From positions 1-7,026 of the forward strand of contig JANXDV010000058.1 in the NCBI GenBank assembly GCA_025058955.1: 7,026 bases of DNA, given 5' to 3'. Position 1 is the first letter of the stretch. Every line of letters starts with the position of its first letter. The stretch comes from Archaeoglobaceae archaeon. GTDB lineage: Archaea; Halobacteriota; Archaeoglobi; Archaeoglobales; Archaeoglobaceae. The notes under the pieces were generated by a model, which saw only the letters and a program-made list of their open reading frames with translations, did no database searches and was not told the DNA's origin. A program made the position numbers and the translations under genes. Shown piece after piece: positions 1 through 6,623 of the stretch.

Positions 1-719
1 GGGGTTATATTCGTTATTCCAGTTATTTCGATGTCTTCAAACTTTGCGGGAATTCCGATCGTGTTTGCGAGAATCACGAGCTTTATACCCGCATCTATTC
101 CTTCAACATCTGCCCTTGGATTTGCTTCCGCAATTCCCATTTCCTGTGCCTCGCTAAGGATCTGGCTATATGGTAGCCTTTCCTCTTCCATTCTCGTCAA
201 AATGTAATTGCATGTTCCATTCAGAATTCCTCGAACTCCTAAAATATCACAAGGAGCTAAATAGCTGTTCAAAAGTCTTATTATTGGCATTACACCACCA
301 ACTGTGGCTTCATACATGAGCTTTGCCCCATTTCTTTCAGCAAGCTTCATCAAGCCTTTGAAGTCAACCGCAATGCTCTTATTGCTCGTTATAACACTTG
401 CCCCTCTATTTAATGCGGTTTTCATGTATGCAATCCCACTCTCATCGAGTTTTGTCGTAGTAACTTCGATCATCACATCGTAATCCTCGTTTTCTGCAAT
501 CTCCATAGCGCTTTTGTCATTTGGAAGTCTTCCAGTTCTTTTTCTGATCTCAATGATCTCTTCTAAGCTGAAATCTCCATAAATTGAACCAGTTAGATCC
601 GCTATTGCGACAACTTTGAAATCTCCGATTTTATTTTCAATTTCCCTTCTTTTTTTCACCAATAGCTCCGCAACTCCTTGTCCAACAGTTCCAAATCCAA
701 TGATTGCAATCTTGATCAT
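1..719 (-). CDS. hom: Homoserine dehydrogenase, C-terminus beyond window edge
   Basis: The enzyme reduces aspartate semialdehyde to homoserine with NAD(P)H, the branch point to threonine, isoleucine and methionine, in the cytoplasm. The 239 codons seen begin with a Rossmann nucleotide-binding fold (IGFGTVGQG, residues 7-15). TSNKSIA (111-117) and NGTCNYI (168-174) are conserved family stretches. Residues 191-213 match the homoserine dehydrogenase signature, with NPxxD at 200-204 and the catalytic-type Asp209 and Lys213. Archaeal enzymes of this class are usually around 320-340 residues, so roughly 90 residues should lie left of base 1. The ATG shares four bases (ATGA) with the stop of the preceding ACT gene, which fixes the start and implies translational coupling. 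No C-terminal ACT domain can be judged because the end is cut off; the neighbouring ACT protein probably supplies feedback control. The visible reading frame is intact. Confidence 0.95.
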   Translation of the reverse strand, partial: MIKIAIIGFGTVGQGVAELLVKKRREIENKIGDFKVVAIADLTGSIYGDFSLEEIIEIRKRTGRLPNDKSAMEIAENEDYDVMIEVTTTKLDESGIAYMKTALNRGASVITSNKSIAVDFKGLMKLAERNGAKLMYEATVGGVMPIIRLLNSYLAPCDILGVRGILNGTCNYILTRMEEERLPYSQILSEAQEMGIAEANPRADVEGIDAGIKLVILANTIGIPAKFEDIEITGITNIT

Positions 720-1216
720 ATCTCATCGTTTATAGGCTCTATCACCATGATCTTCTTCTCCTTGCAGATCTCTCTAACCCTCTCCAATGCCTTTTCCAAC
801 GCTTCCTCACTTTTTGCAGAGATCGTGATCATTGCAGTTGAAGGCTCGTTTAATTCAGGCATTGTCACGTTTAGCTCAACGCACTCCGCATCGCTGTTAT
901 CAACTCTTTTGATCGTATCGCTCAGATCTGTGTGGATGACATGTCCGATCAAAAGGAGAGATACAACTGCAGTCCTGAGCTTTCCAAAGCTTCTTACCAA
1001 AAATTCTCTCTGAAGCTCCTCGATGATCTTCTCCGCCTTTTTTGAATCCACTCTGAAGGAGATCTCAACTGGGATCCTGTTCAAAGGCGTTTTCTTGCCC
1101 CTTTGATGGAAGATTCCAACGATATTTCCACCATTCCTTGCAATTGGCTCAAGAACTCTAAGAAGTTGTCCAGGCTTATCTTCGAGCTCTACAATGAGCG
1201 TGAAGAGCTCACTCAT
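716..1216 (-). CDS. ACT-domain protein, predicted allosteric regulator of homoserine dehydrogenase
   Basis: This 166-residue protein resembles the archaeal family annotated as an ACT-domain predicted regulator of homoserine dehydrogenase (COG2061). ACT domains bind amino acids and transmit feedback inhibition. Residues 4-75 form a recognisable ACT unit, with the loop LEDKPGQL at 11-18 followed by NGGNIVGI at 29-36. The second half, from about residue 84, has a hydrophobic stretch leading into GHVIHTDLSD (91-100) and a beta-alpha-beta-like tail at about 113-160, possibly a second ACT-like unit. There are no catalytic motifs, signal peptide or membrane segment. Its start lies inside the end of ilvE (ATGAGTGA, 8-base overlap) and its stop overlaps the hom start by four bases, so all three genes are almost certainly co-translated. 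The ligand is inferred to be threonine or isoleucine; the sequence does not show which. An effect on the aminotransferase is also possible. Confidence 0.88.
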   Translation of the reverse strand: MSELFTLIVELEDKPGQLLRVLEPIARNGGNIVGIFHQRGKKTPLNRIPVEISFRVDSKKAEKIIEELQREFLVRSFGKLRTAVVSLLLIGHVIHTDLSDTIKRVDNSDAECVELNVTMPELNEPSTAMITISAKSEEALEKALERVREICKEKKIMVIEPINDEI

Positions 1217-2084
1217 AGATCGGAGTTCCTTCAGTCCTTGTTACTTTCTCGAATTCTTCCATGATCCGCTTTGTGATCTTTCCAGGCTTTCCATCTCCTA
1301 TGATCCTTCCATCAATGTCAACGATTGGCGCAACTTCTGCAGCGGTGCCAGTAACGAATACTTCATCAGCGGTGTAAAGATCGTAAAGACCAAGATTTGC
1401 TTCACAGAATGGAATTCCAAGGCGATTAATGATCTCTATCACAACTTCTCTCGTAATTCCACGTAAGTTGTTGATCGTTGGCGGGGTTGTGATCTTTCCT
1501 CTTTTTACGACAAAGATGTTATCTCCACTTCCTTCAGCCACATAACCATTTCTGTCCAAGAAGATCGCTTCATCACCACCCTTAACATTTGCCTCGATCT
1601 TCGCAAGAACGTTGTTCAAATAGTTCAGCGATTTTATGTTCGGTGGTAGAGCATCGAATGAATTTCTTCTAACCGCCACAGTCACCGCTTTTAGCCCTTT
1701 GGAATAAAGATCCCCGTAAAGTTTCCCCCAAGGTTTTGTTATTACAATTATCGTTGGTTTCTTACACTTCCTCGGATCCAAGCCAAGATCGCCAACACCA
1801 CGGGAGACGATCGGTCTTATATAGGCATCTCTCAGCTTATTCCTTCTCAAAGTCTCAAGAATGATCTTCTCGAACTCTTCTTTGCTCAACGGAATTTCAA
1901 GATTTATTGCTTTTGCGGAATCGTAAAGCCTATCGATGTGCTCTCTTAGCCTAAAGACTTTACCATCGTAAGCTCTTATTCCCTCGAAAACTCCATCACC
2001 ATAGAGAAAGCCGTGGTCGAAGACGCTGATCTTCGCTTCACTCTCCGGCACGAATTTACCGTCTAAGTATATGAGTAGCTCCAT
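1209..2084 (-). CDS. ilvE: Branched-chain amino acid aminotransferase (class IV, PLP-dependent)
   Basis: This enzyme transfers the amino group between glutamate and the 2-oxo acids of leucine, isoleucine and valine, the last step of their synthesis. The 291 residues are typical for the bacterial and archaeal family. Visible hallmarks are YGDGVFEGIRAYD (28-40), the PLP-binding lysine Lys151 in NIKSLNYLNN, the class IV signature around Glu184 (EGSGDNIFVVK, 184-194) and the substrate/cofactor loop ADEVFVTGTAAEV (239-251). A D-amino acid aminotransferase or aminodeoxychorismate lyase is less likely because FEGIRAYD and the TGTAAEV loop fit branched-chain enzymes. The ATG start is backed by GGAGAG a few bases upstream. 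It is the first gene of the overlapping ilvE-ACT-hom cluster, which links the isoleucine end product with its threonine precursor route. Confidence 0.95.
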   Translation of the reverse strand: MELLIYLDGKFVPESEAKISVFDHGFLYGDGVFEGIRAYDGKVFRLREHIDRLYDSAKAINLEIPLSKEEFEKIILETLRRNKLRDAYIRPIVSRGVGDLGLDPRKCKKPTIIVITKPWGKLYGDLYSKGLKAVTVAVRRNSFDALPPNIKSLNYLNNVLAKIEANVKGGDEAIFLDRNGYVAEGSGDNIFVVKRGKITTPPTINNLRGITREVVIEIINRLGIPFCEANLGLYDLYTADEVFVTGTAAEVAPIVDIDGRIIGDGKPGKITKRIMEEFEKVTRTEGTPIYE

Positions 2085-2087
2085 CAG

Positions 2088-2093
2088 CTCTCC
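2088..2093 (-). promoter_or_regulatory. Ribosome binding site of the aminotransferase gene
   Basis: On the minus strand GGAGAG lies three bases before the ATG at 2084; its GGAG core has a five-base spacer. It supports this start and implies a transcript with a leader, in contrast to the apparently leaderless genes at the divergent promoter region. Confidence 0.6.
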
Positions 2094-2173
2094 GTTGACC
2101 CAAGCTTAAAAATTATTTCCATGGCTTATCGATTCAGATAATTTTATAAAAATAATTTTATCTTTATCCACAC
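2094..2173 (-). promoter_or_regulatory. AT-rich gap with candidate promoters for the ilvE cluster
   Basis: The gap between citrate synthase and the aminotransferase is 89 bp and strikingly AT-rich. On the minus strand two TATA-like elements are visible. One is the TTTTTATAAAATTAT stretch around 2138-2152, which would give a leader of roughly 30 nt containing the GGAGAG site. The other is AATAATTTTTAA around 2105-2116, about 27 nt before the ATG, which would give a nearly leaderless transcript. The first fits the ribosome binding site better. The T-rich stretches just after the citrate synthase stop could also end the upstream transcript, since archaeal terminators are often simple T-runs. Which function dominates is inference. 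Confidence 0.5.
2138..2161. repeat. Tandem ATAATTTTAT direct repeat, 14-bp period
   Basis: ATAATTTTAT occurs exactly twice, at 2138-2147 and 2152-2161, separated by AAAA. It sits in the promoter/terminator gap upstream of the aminotransferase. It may be a regulator site, a doubled TATA element or simple AT-rich chance sequence. Confidence 0.6.
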
Positions 2174-3301
2174 TTATCTTTGATCCACAGGCACGTATTT
2201 CTTTTCAATCTCTCCAGTGTATTTTGCCCTCGGTCTTATGAGCTTGTTATTCTCATATTGCTCTATTATATGGGCAAGCCAACCGCTGATTCGTCCCATT
2301 GCGAAGATGTTCACGAATAGGTCATCAGGAATTCCGAGATTTGCATATACGCTTGCAGAGTAAAAGTCCACGTTTGGAAGCAACTTCTTATATTTATAAG
2401 CATTCTCAGCAATAGCTTCGCTGATCTCGAACCATATCGAATTTCCGCTCTTCGAAAGCTCCATTGCAAGCTCTCTTAAGAGCACAGCTCTTGGATCGAT
2501 CACATGCTTGTAGATCCTGTGCCCAAATCCCATCAACTTTTCTCCTTTTTCAAGCTTCTTTTTCACGTATTCTTCAGCTCTTCTTGGTGTTGCAACTTCT
2601 CTGAGCATTTTCATCACTTCTTGTGCTGCACCACCATGCAAAGGACCCATTAGAGTTCCCGTTGCTGCAACGACGCAAGCATACATGTCCGCAAGTGTAG
2701 AAGCAGCAACTCTCGCTGCGAAAGTAGAAGCATTTAGCTCGTGCTCTGCGTGGAGAATGAGATCAACATCTAAAGCTCTCTCTGCAATCTTCGAAGGCTC
2801 AAGCCCCGTCATCATGTAGAGAAAGTTCCCCGCATGGCTCAACTCAAGCGTTGGTGGGATCAAGTTTTTTCCAAGCCTTATTCGATGGTAGTAAGCTACA
2901 ATTGTCGGAAACTTTGCGATCAAATTTTTTGCCTTCTCCAAGTTCTCTTCTCTCGTCTTTAGATCCTTTGCTCTGTCGAGAGAGCCAAGATAGCTTGTAG
3001 AAGTTCTTAAGACAACCATTGGATGAGTGTATTGTGGGAGATGAGTCAGCAAACCAATGATCTGTGGTGGTAACTCCCTCCTTTCAGCCAACTCGATTTT
3101 AAAGTCCTGAAGCTCATACTTCTTTGGCAGTTCTCCGTAGAGCAGTAGATAAGCAACCTCCTCGTACGTAGCATTTTTCGCCAGATCTCTAATATCGTAG
3201 CCTCGATATTCAAGTATCGCTCTATCCTCTATCAGCTCAATCCTCGAGATCTTGCTCTCGCAAGCGATCACATCTTTCAAACCATCCAACACCTCTATCA
3301 T
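2174..3301 (-). CDS. gltA: Citrate synthase
   Basis: Citrate synthase condenses oxaloacetate with acetyl-CoA to citrate, feeding the TCA cycle or, in many anaerobes, 2-oxoglutarate and glutamate synthesis. With the preferred ATG the protein has 375 residues, a normal length for the archaeal and Gram-positive type. Numbered from a GTG two codons earlier, the catalytic triad is His224 (GPLHGGA), His263 (MGFGHRIYK) and Asp314 (NVDFYSASVY). Substrate-binding positions are His189 (HAEHELNAST), Arg273 and Arg339 (MGRISGWLAH). The ATG at 3301 is preferred because GGAGGT lies six bases before it; the GTG at 3307 would directly abut that site. The ribosome binding site overlaps the stop of the AMP phosphorylase gene, so the two are coupled. 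A 2-methylcitrate synthase cannot be excluded from sequence alone, but no propionate-degradation genes are near. Confidence 0.95.
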   Translation of the reverse strand: MIEVLDGLKDVIACESKISRIELIEDRAILEYRGYDIRDLAKNATYEEVAYLLLYGELPKKYELQDFKIELAERRELPPQIIGLLTHLPQYTHPMVVLRTSTSYLGSLDRAKDLKTREENLEKAKNLIAKFPTIVAYYHRIRLGKNLIPPTLELSHAGNFLYMMTGLEPSKIAERALDVDLILHAEHELNASTFAARVAASTLADMYACVVAATGTLMGPLHGGAAQEVMKMLREVATPRRAEEYVKKKLEKGEKLMGFGHRIYKHVIDPRAVLLRELAMELSKSGNSIWFEISEAIAENAYKYKKLLPNVDFYSASVYANLGIPDDLFVNIFAMGRISGWLAHIIEQYENNKLIRPRAKYTGEIEKKYVPVDQR

Positions 3302-3307
3302 TTCCAC

Positions 3308-3313
3308 ACCTCC
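3308..3313 (-). promoter_or_regulatory. Ribosome binding site of citrate synthase, overlapping the upstream stop codon
   Basis: The minus-strand sequence TAGGAGGTG contains both the TAG stop of the AMP phosphorylase gene and a near-perfect GGAGGT(G) Shine-Dalgarno site. Six bases separate it from the ATG at 3301. This decides the start in favour of that ATG over the GTG at 3307 and implies that ribosomes ending the upstream gene can re-initiate here. Confidence 0.85.
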
Positions 3314-4821
3314 TACCTAAACTTACCATAAACCTCCAATATCATTCCCGAAACCAATATTGGTGCCTCCGCTCTTGCTACTTCGATTGCATTGTCAAGT
3401 TTCCAGTCCTTCTCAGCGTAAATGGTTAAAAGCGGATCTCCCGCTTTCACCACCTCTCCCCTCTTCTTGTGAATATAAACCCCCGCTCCTTTATCCTTTG
3501 GCGCTCCAGCGGATCTTGCGATTCTGACGATTGCCTTATTGTTCACCGCCACAACCGCTCCTTCGAATTTTGAAGTGATCGTGAAAGTCTTGTCACCAAT
3601 CGCAATATCATCCGCTCTGATCTTCTCATCTCCTCCTTGAGCGGAAACAATTTCCTTGAACTTCTCCAAAGTCTTACCACTTTCAAAGATCTTCTTCGCA
3701 TAGCTATAGCCATCGCTTGCAACTCCTGTCATTTCAAAGAGAATTCCAGCAATTCCAAGTGATTTTTCAAGCAAGCTTGCGGATCCTCTTCGATCCTCCA
3801 TAGCCTTCAAAGCTTCCTTAGCCTCCAAAGCTGGTCCAACCGCTCTGCCTATTGGCTGTCCTCCATAAGTTAGAGCACAGACAACATTGAGTCCAAGCCT
3901 TTTTCCAAGCTCGATAAAATCGTTAGCCAAAGCTCTTGCTTTCTCTCCACTTTCTATTTTCGCACCTTCGCCATAGGGGATGTCGATCACCACATTTTTT
4001 GCCCCAATTGCTCCTTTTTTAGCCATTACACTTGCAAGAAGCTGGGGGCGAGGATCTATGGAAAGCGGATGCTCAACTCTAATGATCCGATCATCCGCGG
4101 GAGCAATATTGGTTGCACCACCCCAAGCAATTACCCCTCCAACCTTCTCCGTGATCTCTCTAATCTCCTCAATGCTCAAGTTCACATCTGCAAGCACTTC
4201 CATCGTGTCCGCTGTTCCGCTTGCAGAAGTTATCGCTCTGCTTGCAGTCTTTGGAATCAGCAAGCCAGCGGAAGCTACGAGTGGGACTGCAATTAAATGA
4301 AACTCGTTGCTCGGCAATCCACCAATGCTTTGAATGTTTACAACAATACCTCTTTCAAATGAGATCTTTTCGCCATTTTCAACCATTGCCTCGATCATCC
4401 ACTGGATCTCCTCATCACTCATTCCCACGATCTCGTTTGCAAGTGTAAATGCGGAGATCTCGAGATCGTTAAGAACATTTTTCGAAATATCCTCGATCAC
4501 GCTCTTGATCTCTAAAGCTGAATATTTTCCTCCATCGAGCTTTTTTCTGATGAAATCTACTGATTTTGGTCTTGAAACAGGATAAACTTCAGCCAAACAA
4601 CTCTCATCAAGTCTACAAGCTTCAGCGGTGAATGAGCAAACACCTATTTCCCCTTCTTCAACCATCTCGGTAAAATCCGCCTCAGCAACAAAAGACTCTT
4701 TTCCAACAACTACTTTCACTCTATCTCCCGGGAGAAGTCCGAGATCTTCAGCGTCATTTTGATTTAGCACAACACTGAGCTTTTCGCTTCTCAGTGGCAC
4801 CACTTTTACTTTAAACTTCAT
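3313..4821 (-). CDS. deoA: AMP phosphorylase (archaeal thymidine phosphorylase-like)
   Basis: Archaeal AMP phosphorylase converts a nucleoside 5'-monophosphate and phosphate to the free base and ribose 1,5-bisphosphate. In archaea this joins ribose-1,5-bisphosphate isomerase and type III RuBisCO to recycle nucleotides into 3-phosphoglycerate. The 502 residues match the usual length of about 500. An N-terminal extension (about 1-85) precedes the phosphorylase core and separates this family from bacterial thymidine phosphorylase. A helical segment follows at 93-150, then the phosphate/nucleotide-binding core: SIGGLPSNEFH (165-175), KTASRAITSASGTADTMEV (191-209), GGATNIAPADD (234-244) and QPIGRAVGPALEA (322-334). 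The C-terminal domain (about 345-502) includes KDKGAGVYIHKKRGE (442-456). The isomerase and RuBisCO genes are not in the window. The start has no Shine-Dalgarno but a TATA-like box about 29 nt upstream, so the transcript is probably leaderless. A thymidine phosphorylase reading is less likely given the N-terminal extension. Confidence 0.93.
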   Translation of the reverse strand: MKFKVKVVPLRSEKLSVVLNQNDAEDLGLLPGDRVKVVVGKESFVAEADFTEMVEEGEIGVCSFTAEACRLDESCLAEVYPVSRPKSVDFIRKKLDGGKYSALEIKSVIEDISKNVLNDLEISAFTLANEIVGMSDEEIQWMIEAMVENGEKISFERGIVVNIQSIGGLPSNEFHLIAVPLVASAGLLIPKTASRAITSASGTADTMEVLADVNLSIEEIREITEKVGGVIAWGGATNIAPADDRIIRVEHPLSIDPRPQLLASVMAKKGAIGAKNVVIDIPYGEGAKIESGEKARALANDFIELGKRLGLNVVCALTYGGQPIGRAVGPALEAKEALKAMEDRRGSASLLEKSLGIAGILFEMTGVASDGYSYAKKIFESGKTLEKFKEIVSAQGGDEKIRADDIAIGDKTFTITSKFEGAVVAVNNKAIVRIARSAGAPKDKGAGVYIHKKRGEVVKAGDPLLTIYAEKDWKLDNAIEVARAEAPILVSGMILEVYGKFR

Positions 4822-4846
4822 TAAGATTTCAAAGATGCTGAAGAGA

Positions 4847-4860
4847 TATTAATTTTTCCA
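4847..4860 (-). promoter_or_regulatory. Promoter (BRE/TATA) of the AMP phosphorylase gene
   Basis: Read on the minus strand, TGGAAA (BRE-like) runs into the TATA-like AATTAATA at 4854-4847. The box centre lies about 29 bases before the ATG at 4821, so transcription should start within a few bases of the start codon. There is no Shine-Dalgarno in the gap, which fits a leaderless mRNA. Confidence 0.55.
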
Positions 4861-4917
4861 AAGTTACGTGATGAGTTTCCAATTTGTTTTGCGATTTTCT
4901 AAATTTTTTGCAACAGT

Positions 4918-4932
4918 GGATAAGATTTTAAT
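4918..4932 (+). promoter_or_regulatory. Promoter (BRE/TATA) of dph2
   Basis: GGATAAG followed by ATTTTAAT (4925-4932) looks like an archaeal BRE/TATA pair. Its centre is about 25 bases before the dph2 ATG at 4953, which predicts initiation at or next to the start codon. The bases between are C-rich with no Shine-Dalgarno, again suggesting a leaderless mRNA. Confidence 0.55.
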
Positions 4933-4952
4933 GATCCCCCCAAACTATTTTT

Positions 4953-5843
4953 ATGCGAATAGGTGTCCAACTGCCAAATGGTCTAAAGAAGAGAGCAATC
5001 GAGATCTGCGAAGAACTCGGCTCGGATGTGATTTTGAGCGGAGAAAGTTGTTTTGGTGCTTGCGATCTCGATCTAAGCCTTTTGACAGATGTAGATTTTT
5101 TATATCATTATGCTCATACGAGAATCCTAAAATTCGGCAGAGTTATTTACGTTCCCTATTTTGTTGACTATGACTTGGAAAAGGTTGCGGATAGCATTAA
5201 AAAAATATCGGAGAGAGATCTTGCTCTAATCTCTACCGCACAATATTGCCATAAACTTCCAGAACTAAAAGAGCTACTTCAAAATCTTGGATTCAAAGTG
5301 GAGCTTAAAAAAGGAAGTGAGAGGGTGGAATACGCTGGACAAGTTCTCGGCTGTAATTACTCTGTTCTTAGAGATTCCAATGCAAAGGCGATTGTATTCA
5401 TTGGAGATGGACTTTTTCATGCCATAGGCGCATCTTTTTACACTGGAAAAAAGGTTTATGCGGTAAATCCAATTAACTTTGAATTGATTGAAGTAGATTC
5501 AAGCGATTTTCTTAGAACGAGATATTTGCAAATCTCGAAATGTGTTGGGCTGAGTAAAGTTGGAATAATCGTTTCAACAAAACCTGGGCAGAAAAGGCTT
5601 AATTTGGCTGAAGAACTTAAAAAGATGGCAATAAAGAGCGGATTGAAGGCTATTATTATTTATATCAACGAAATAACTCCTGAGAAGCTTGAAAATTTAC
5701 CCTTTGACTTTTACGTAAACACCGCATGCCCAAGAATAAGCTATGACGACTTTAAAAGATTTAAGAAGCCGATTATAACGCCTACGGAATTTGAATATCT
5801 GCTAAAACTCAGAGAGGATATAGGAATTGATGAGATTGAGTAA
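4953..5843 (+). CDS. dph2: 2-(3-amino-3-carboxypropyl)histidine synthase Dph2 (diphthamide synthesis)
   Basis: Dph2 performs the first step of diphthamide synthesis: a [4Fe-4S] cluster cleaves S-adenosylmethionine unconventionally and moves its 3-amino-3-carboxypropyl group to a histidine of translation factor aEF-2. The three cluster-binding cysteines, one per repeated domain, are visible as Cys37 (GESCFGACDLD), Cys134 (QVLGCNYS) and Cys259 (NTACPRISYDD). IGVQLPNGL at the N-terminus and GDGLFHAIG (151-159) are also family-like. At 296 residues it is shorter than the roughly 340 of the characterised Pyrococcus enzyme, mostly at the N-terminus, but the conserved core begins at residue 2 and no in-frame upstream start with a ribosome binding site is evident. 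The start is further supported by a TATA-like box about 25 nt before it. The gene looks more AT-rich than the minus-strand genes. Archaeal Dph2 acts as a homodimer, so no partner gene is needed nearby. Confidence 0.93.
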   Translation: MRIGVQLPNGLKKRAIEICEELGSDVILSGESCFGACDLDLSLLTDVDFLYHYAHTRILKFGRVIYVPYFVDYDLEKVADSIKKISERDLALISTAQYCHKLPELKELLQNLGFKVELKKGSERVEYAGQVLGCNYSVLRDSNAKAIVFIGDGLFHAIGASFYTGKKVYAVNPINFELIEVDSSDFLRTRYLQISKCVGLSKVGIIVSTKPGQKRLNLAEELKKMAIKSGLKAIIIYINEITPEKLENLPFDFYVNTACPRISYDDFKRFKKPIITPTEFEYLLKLREDIGIDEIE

Positions 5844-5879
5844 AGATATTGTTATCTATCCAAGGGACTTGATCTCATT

Positions 5880-6560
5880 ATGAAGGTCATCGAACTCATC
5901 GATGTTTTCAAGATCTACAAAACCGAATTCTACGAAGTTCATGCATTGAATGGAATCACCATGAACGTTGAAAAAGGGGAGTTCATAGCAATAATGGGTC
6001 CCTCGGGAAGTGGAAAGAGCACACTTCTGCACTTAATCGGATGTCTTGATAAGCCAACAAAAGGAGAAGTAATCATAAATGGAACTGAAACTTCGAAGCT
6101 TAGCGATGGAGAGCTTACAAAGCTTCGAAGAGATAGCATAGGTTTCATATTTCAGCAATACAATCTCGTTCCAACTCTCACAGCATTGGAAAACGTTGAG
6201 CTTCCGATGATCTTCAAAGGCATTCCAAAGGAGGAGCGAAAGGAAAAAGCGATGGATTTGCTGAGACAAGTAGGCATCGAAGATCTTGCGGATAGAAAGC
6301 CAAAGGAGATAAGCGGAGGACAACAGCAAAGAGTCGCAATTGCGAGAGCTTTGGCAAATTCTCCAGCGATTCTTCTCTGCGACGAGCCTACGGGAAACTT
6401 GGACAGCAAAACTGGGAGACAAGTGATAGAGATCATCAGGAAGATGAATGAAGAACGTGGTGTAACCGTGATCCTCGTGACTCACGATTTTTCCTTAGCG
6501 GATTACGCGGATCGAATCGTGAAGATCAGAGATGGGAAAATAGAGGGGGCGAGAGATTAG
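5880..6560 (+). CDS. ABC transporter ATP-binding protein, LolD/MacB-like family
   Basis: This 226-residue cytoplasmic ATPase would power a membrane transporter or extruder. All nucleotide-binding motifs are intact: Walker A GPSGSGKST (40-48), Q-loop FQQYNLVP (91-98), signature ISGGQQQRVAIARAL (144-158), Walker B ILLCDEP with Glu169 (164-170), D-loop GNLD (172-175) and H-loop His202 (LVTHD). FIFQQYNLVPTLTALENVELP is typical of the LolD/MacB/FtsE-like group, whose partners are FtsX/MacB-type permeases usually encoded directly beside them. None is present: dph2 lies 36 bp upstream and only gene remnants lie downstream. The substrate cannot be told from sequence. The ATG is the first start before the conserved N-terminus; the upstream Shine-Dalgarno (AAGGGA) is weak. 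It may be read through from dph2 or from a weak TATA-like stretch in the short gap. Confidence 0.92.
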   Translation: MKVIELIDVFKIYKTEFYEVHALNGITMNVEKGEFIAIMGPSGSGKSTLLHLIGCLDKPTKGEVIINGTETSKLSDGELTKLRRDSIGFIFQQYNLVPTLTALENVELPMIFKGIPKEERKEKAMDLLRQVGIEDLADRKPKEISGGQQQRVAIARALANSPAILLCDEPTGNLDSKTGRQVIEIIRKMNEERGVTVILVTHDFSLADYADRIVKIRDGKIEGARD

Positions 6561-6587
6561 TTAAGCTTACTTTTACACAATTTTTGG

Positions 6588-6602
6588 TGAAAAAGATTAA
6601 AA
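6588..6602 (+). promoter_or_regulatory. Promoter-like BRE/TATA before the glycosyltransferase remnant
   Basis: TGAAAAA followed by GATTAAAA (6595-6602) is centred about 25 bases before the GTG at 6624, the spacing seen at the leaderless genes in this window. It appears to be the surviving promoter of the truncated gene. The short inverted repeat AGATT/AATCT (6594-6606) overlaps it. Confidence 0.4.
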
Positions 6603-6623
6603 ATCTCTTGTTTAACTGCTTTT

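Noticed and set aside
678..1466. Plus-strand open frames at 678-1013 and 1194-1466
   Set aside because: They lie antisense to the ACT, hom and ilvE genes, and their translations are serine-rich with no family resemblance.
3302..3307. GTG start for citrate synthase two codons upstream
   Set aside because: The GTG directly abuts the GGAGGT site, leaving no spacer; the ATG at 3301 has a six-base spacer.
3980..4585. Four overlapping plus-strand open frames across the AMP phosphorylase gene
   Set aside because: They are antisense shadows of a gene with complete family motifs and have no ribosome binding site or recognisable domain.
4868..5167. Plus-strand frame overlapping the start of dph2
   Set aside because: It runs out of frame through the conserved dph2 N-terminus and gives an unrecognisable basic peptide.
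5939..6485. Minus-strand open frames opposite the ABC ATPase
   Set aside because: The plus-strand frame contains every ABC motif in order; the reverse frames show no known fold.
6594..6606. AGATT/AATCT inverted repeat as a terminator of the ABC gene
   Set aside because: The stem is only five weak pairs with no long T-run after it, and it overlaps a better-supported TATA-like element.
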